Shown: positions 60,101 to 64,000 of the stretch, piece by piece
Layout: every line of letters begins with the position of its first letter
How positions within the stretch are numbered: the first letter of the stretch is position 1
Assembly (NCBI RefSeq): GCF_000224145.3
Contig: NC_020179.2
Location: 2,809,743-2,873,742 of the forward strand
Reading direction: 5' to 3'
Origin: Ciona intestinalis
Taxonomy: Eukaryota > Chordata > Ascidiacea > Phlebobranchia > Cionidae
Length of the DNA: 64,000 bases
Program-made: the position numbers and the translations under genes
Notes under the pieces: model-generated
What the model saw: only the letters and a program-made list of their open reading frames with translations
Told to the model about the DNA's origin: nothing
Databases searched by the model: none

Positions 60101-61402
60101 ACTGAAGATGAAACTGAGAAGCCACATAAACTTATGATGGAAAATACATTAATACCAACGATAGATGCGTTTAGTGCTGACAACTTTTCGTCGGATACAA
60201 ATGATCTTTTGTTTATGAAGAAAAATACGAGAGAATACAACACAAACCAAGCAAACCTCATACAAGTAAAAATTTAGTTTAAAAAATATTTTTTTTGCAT
60301 TTTTTTGACGGGTAAAATTGTTCAAACTGTTTGCTCCTTTAATAATAACATTAAAGAATCTTTTTGGCTACATGAATGAATTACTGACAACTTTATCCTT
60401 CAGTAATAGGGCAACAACAGTTGTTATAATACGGGTGCTCTGTTTTATACACTCATGCCATGAGATCTGTCCCGATCTATCTTTTGATCAAAACATCCTT
60501 TCTTTTAACAGAGAAACCAGGCAAGGTCACCTCCCATGCTTTCTATGCCTGCAATTGACTTACAAATATCTCCAGATAAAATGAGGTCAGAATCACCATT
60601 CCTGACAAACAGAAGAGAATATTCTGATGTGTTGAATACACCGCAGCGGGTTGTTTCAAGTGATGAGTAAGTTTTGTCTGATTGGTTACATGATTAGACA
60701 GAATGTCCAAAGCTATCTCCTTTAATTATGGGTACACAGAATGTCCAAAGCTATCTCCTTTAATTATGGGTACACAGAATGTCCAAAGCTATCTCCTTTA
60801 ATTATGGGTACAGTCTTTGCAAGGAATGTCAGGGAACCTGGGGTTAAGGCCAGAGACAGCCCATTACTTCAGGTTTGGCGCATGCCACAGTGCAATAATT
60901 ATACAGGTTTTATATTCAGAAATGTGACAATGGTCATATGTGGTATATAGCGGGGGAAGATGGGACACCTTTTCATTTAATTTTCTTCTCCCATTTGGTT
61001 GTAAATGAAGAACATTCAAAGATTTATAAAACCGTACTCTAACGACTCCCATTAATTGTTTAAAACAAGATCAGGTTATTTATGTGCTAAATGTGTCCCG
61101 CCCTACTATATAAAGATTGATTTGTTAAGCTGTAATATACCTTCTTGTCTAACTGATATATACATAACTCCCAATATTGTATCATTATAACAACTAACCA
61201 ACCTCAAATTTACAGAGACTCCATGGACAGTTTAACATTCTCATCCACAAAATTCAAATATGTTCGATCGGGGTCAAGTCCTGCCTCCGGGATGTTAAAC
61301 GAATGCGAAACAGATCCTCCTCTTCAATGTCTTATCAGTGAAAACAGCATGGATTTTATTTCAAAATTCCAAGAGCTAGTTCAACCACCTCCTGGACACT
61401 GA
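54192..61402 (+). CDS. CRAMP1: CRAMP1 (cramped) chromatin regulator homologue
   Basis: Exons: 54192-54381, 54602-54804, 55069-55216, 55700-55789, 55861-55998, 56307-56439, 56988-57186, 57456-58517, 59226-59343, 59584-60265, 60512-60666, 61216-61402. The SANT/Myb-like domain (about residues 110-180) reads REQWSVEDKNHFFDAVAI, HGKDFEAIQKAIAQKHRKKG, DQVRHLYYRTW. Cramped-specific blocks follow: NYGELRKKLGG, LNELVNSGFTSVRLKG, VKLPLRVNLELQP. A later block VTIAEIYLMLGKP begins the C-terminal conserved region. Between lies a long acidic Ser/Thr-rich segment in the 1062-nt exon. The protein is nuclear; family members regulate histone genes and Polycomb targets. The 59584-60265 exon needs a 2-base frame change. 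Removing a 50-nt GT-AG segment (59787-59836) restores frame and gives 1084 residues. The identification is very secure. Confidence 0.93.
54846..55022 (+). mobile_element. tRNA-like SINE, 3' truncated
   Basis: Good head (GGTGCAGTGGCAAAGTGGTT, GGTTCGAGGCTCG) and body but no tail; CRAMP1 intron 2. Confidence 0.75.
55476..55676 (+). mobile_element. tRNA-like SINE, internally deleted
   Basis: Head GGCAAAGTGGTTAGCAGG, body to AATAGGTTGT, then straight to the tail TTTTCCAGCCACGCGAGG; CRAMP1 intron 3. Confidence 0.75.
56178..56256. repeat. Perfect short hairpin with a repeated arm
   Basis: AACATTGCATCAAACCAG (56181-56198), loop TTTTTCT, perfect complement CTGGTTTGATGCAATGTT (56206-56223), then a second complementary arm at 56236-56256 that pairs over 21 bases. 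It lies in CRAMP1 intron 5. Confidence 0.9.
57880..58060 (+). repeat. 60-bp coding tandem repeat in CRAMP1
   Basis: Three copies of a 20-residue unit (TALRTNTSETTQETQVKTVN, the first diverged) inside the large acidic exon. All are in frame. Confidence 0.9.
58573..58892 (+). mobile_element. tRNA-like SINE, full length
   Basis: CACGCCATGGCATAGTGGTT head, GGGTTCAAGGCACGACG B-box region, full body and GCCACGCGAGGATAAAAAG tail; CRAMP1 intron 8. Confidence 0.85.
60697..60811. repeat. 38-bp tandem repeat, three identical copies
   Basis: Unit beginning ACAGAATGTCCAAAGCTATC and ending TTAATTATGGGTAC, three perfect copies in CRAMP1 intron 11. Confidence 0.95.
60944..61113. mobile_element. M1 MITE
   Basis: TATAGCGGGGGAAGATGGGACACC ... 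GTCCCGCCCTACTATA, in CRAMP1 intron 11. Confidence 0.75.
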
Positions 61403-61634
61403 GCTGAGACTTCTAAACTTTCGTTCTATTACCTGCTCTTGTTTTTTTTAAACCAACTTTTCTTATCATTTTAAATACAAGACATTTCAGATTTGGTTGT
61501 GATGTTTTATACAAGTTTTTAACTATAGCAACTGTTGCTTTAAACAGAGTTTTCGTTTGATAGATTTTTGCTATTCCATGATGGCTCTTTTTGAACAAGA
61601 TTATTTTTTGTTTGATATTTTGATGATGTCACTT
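61403..61634. other. Shared 3' intergenic space, CRAMP1 and SRRT
   Basis: Only 232 bases separate the convergent stop codons of CRAMP1 and SRRT, so the 3' UTRs must be very short or overlap. No canonical AATAAA was spotted for either gene here. Confidence 0.6.
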
Positions 61635-63910
61635 CTAGAATAAGTCGGTGTCTTCTGGTGCATCAAGATCTTGGTATCCAACAATGGGACGAGATGCGTA
61701 CGGATCACTAAGAACAGAAATATGTAATACAGTAGAACAGAAGTCCATGTCCTGACATGCAACAAACGAAAAATGGCAAAAAATTCAAGGTCCAAGTCAT
61801 ACTATTCGCATAAACGATGTATATAAGCGGCCTGTGTTGGGGTAATGGGCCAAATCTGGTCTAAATCCCTGGTCCTTGATGAGGACCTTACTCACATGGA
61901 ATAGAAGCAATAAAAACCGATAATGATATACAACTTACCCCATTCTTGCTGCCTTTGGTGGGTAAGTACGTCCAGCCCCGTTACCATATGGGTTAGGAGG
62001 TCTCTGATGATATTGTGGTGTGGAGTATTGTCCACGTCCTGTGATGAAACGAATGGAAGTTGTTTATCCTTGTAAGGCAATGACAGTTTAATAACACGGG
62101 TGTTCTGTTTCATACACCTCATGGCTCATGCCCGCTTATGAGTTAACATGTATGGTTGCTTACAAGTTACCACACAACTGGGGATAATTATTTTTTTAGC
62201 TTTTTTGCAACATTTGTAGGTAATTATGTTTTATTTTTTTTTTTAGTTTTATTTAATTATTTTTTTTACGTTGTACGTAAAATTTGTTTTCATTTTTTTG
62301 TAACATAAATAGTTAAAAACTTAATGTTTTTGCATCAGATCCCACTAACCTGGTTCACCACGAAAAGGTGGTGTTGATGGGGGTGGAGGGCCATACCCTC
62401 GCGGCGGGGGTCCATTGTAACCCATACCTTGCTGTGGGGGTCCACCTGGGTGAGAAGGGGGTTTCCCTGCTTGCCCCTCCATTGGCCCCGGTCTTCTGGG
62501 GTCCATCAAGTAATTGTTGAAATATTTCACTTCTTTTTTCACAGCTTCAACTTTATCCCCATGTTTGTTAAAGATATGCTTGCGGATGTAATCTGGACCC
62601 TTCATGATAAAAAAGGAAATAAAGTGTTTTTAGATACAAAATGGAATATTTAGGTTTTAACAATGTACTTTTTTTATAAATAGTAAGGTTCAGATATGCT
62701 TGCGTATGTAGTCTGGACCTTTTTTTAAAAAAGTGATTAATAATAATTGTTATTTTTTAAATATTTATGATAAAAGCAAAAATAACTCTTTTTTTCATAC
62801 AAAAAAATAATGTAGGTTTTAACAATGTACTATTTTATACAGAGTAACTGTGCTCAAAATCTCCAGTCCCATGCTATGCACTTTGTAGGACCTCAACCAC
62901 GTACAATAAAATATAGAAGGCCTAACACTAAGCACATTTATAGTACCGTAGACACAGGCCAAAGTGCTGCCATTATGGCATCCTATGTACAATTTCCTTT
63001 TAAATTATTTTTGGGACAAGCCAAAACAACAAAACAAAAGATCAAGAATTTTTATCATTTTTTTAAATAAAAAAAATAATTTTTTTAGCTCATCTGATGA
63101 ATAAAACGTTAAAACTGTTATATTATGCCTGGTAACAGAAGTAAGAAAGAAAAAAACTAGTATATTTTACTTTGAATTTTTTTCCACTAAGAGGACACAG
63201 CCATTTATCCTTTCCCAGTTCCTCAGTATTTGCAGTGATGAATTTTTCCACTTCTGTTTCCTCGTCTTTTGGGCCTGTATAAATACATTATGATGTCACA
63301 AAGTAGATACCATTTGTACACAAAACAAGCATTGTAATTGTACCAGCCACACACTATACAATATAAATATACCATGTGCAACATGCAAACTTGACAGAAC
63401 ATCAATTTTTTTATATTAGTTAAAAAAACATATATTTTATTAGGTGTAGCGACCACGCTTATTTTCTTCCAACTAAATGTAAATATGTTCTTAACTGTAA
63501 ACATGTTTTAACACCTGTTGTTTTTTTGCTATATCCTGTCTTTTCGCTTAAAATATTTCTAAATCTTTGCTCTCGTAAATCGGAGAGACAAATAAAGTTA
63601 TTATATTATTATTTATTAAAAGCTTGACAGTGTGCATGGGGTGTAACATTACATAAAAAGAATTTTAGACGTTTATGCAATATAAAAAAGGTATTTTATT
63701 TTATAATGTAAACATAACATGATACAGCACATGATAACGCATCATATGAAAATCATCTCACCAAGTTTTTTAGCTTCTTCATCTGTTAGCTGCTCCTTGA
63801 AGTTGAGAATGTGGGCCAACTTATCATTGAAACGCTTTTGGAATTCGTTGATATCAGATTTAGTGAGCAGGTTAGGTGGAATGGGACCACGGGCATGCAT
63901 GATCCCACAT
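61635..63910 (-). CDS. SRRT: SRRT/ARS2 (serrate) homologue, 3' part
   Basis: Exons, high to low: 63910-63762, 63274-63171, 62599-62350, 62038-61939, 61707-61635. The gene continues beyond the right edge. The protein bridges the nuclear cap-binding complex to RNA maturation and decay machinery and to primary microRNA processing. Visible family blocks are [40 protein letters not shown] (the C-terminal zinc-finger region), [20 protein letters not shown] and [15 protein letters not shown] Pro/Gly-rich stretch follows, and then the conserved terminal motif [16 protein letters not shown], which in ARS2 contacts effector proteins. Frames agree at all four junctions. The 3' end abuts the CRAMP1 gene in convergent orientation. 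A short duplicate of the start of exon 62599-62350 lies in the preceding intron. Confidence 0.94.
62691..62720 (-). pseudogene. Partial duplicate of an SRRT exon start
   Basis: On the minus strand AAG|GTCCAGACTACATACGCAAG, then CATATC TGA. It encodes GPDYIRKHI exactly like the start of the genuine exon 100 bases downstream, with two silent differences. It then meets a stop. Confidence 0.7.
63440..63615 (+). mobile_element. Tail-type repeat ending AAATAAAGTTATTATTA
   Basis: Contains AGCGACCACGCTTATTTTCT, AACACCTGTTGTTTT and the terminus GAGAGACAAATAAAGTTATT followed by a TTA run. Others of this family lie at about 6430-6540, 8640-8745, 11405-11520, 37715-37865 and 57270-57375 (+). Short inverted ends lie at 8980-9032, 11770-11815, 18640-18690 and 21740-21785. 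It resembles the 3' end of a non-LTR element or SINE. Confidence 0.65.
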
Positions 63911-64000
63911 CTGTGTATAGAAAATACTTTGGATAACTTGTTTCACTCCTAACAAACCTTTTTAAAGAATCTAAAATTTTGTGCTAAAAAATTTGTGGAA

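Overview
This window is animal nuclear DNA, most likely from an ascidian of the genus Ciona. The evidence is compact multi-exon chordate-type genes with GT-AG introns, AT-rich introns of a few hundred bases, a very high load of short non-autonomous repeats, and protein sequences that are recognisably chordate but divergent. The assignment to Ciona is an inference. Exon boundaries were read by eye. For every multi-exon model except the sulfotransferase, the exon lengths sum to an open frame with compatible splice phases.

Layout, left to right: (1) 3' part of a DDI1/DDI2 homologue (+, 326-1637) with retropepsin-like and UBA domains. (2) Convergent to it, a large type I membrane protein with two leucine-rich-repeat modules (-, 2291-15143). 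It is interrupted by a 2.6 kb tandem duplication of four exons that meets at an assembly gap. (3) A VEGF-receptor-type receptor tyrosine kinase with five Ig domains (-, 16390-27426). (4) An unrecognised, probably disordered 332-residue protein (+, 29100-31629). (5) A duplicated pair of 118-residue secreted, furin-site, four-cysteine precursor genes (-, 32480-33003 and 36006-36520), the best candidate here for an undescribed system. (6) An ETS factor pairing a Pointed domain with an ELF1/2/4-type ETS domain (-, 37297-41814). (7) A gamma-butyrobetaine dioxygenase homologue (-, 42361-46309). (8) A doubtful small ORF (-, 48001-48231). (9) A cytosolic sulfotransferase with one reading-frame discontinuity (+, 49727-53455). 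(10) A CRAMP1 homologue (+, 54192-61402). (11) Convergent to it, the 3' part of SRRT/ARS2 (-, 61635-63910, continuing past the right edge).

The non-coding space is dominated by a few short repeat families. They are a palindromic MITE of about 190 bp with termini TATAGTAGGGTGGGG (more than 25 copies, called M1 here), a tRNA-like SINE of about 300 bp in both orientations, hAT-type MITEs (one with perfect 8-bp target duplications), and a tail-like element ending in AAATAAAGTTATTATTA. There are two N gaps (5419-5512 and 10861-10985). The genes are not an operon and show no shared pathway. Only the two secreted-peptide genes and the internally duplicated LRR gene show local duplication. No CRISPR array, rRNA or functional tRNA gene was seen.
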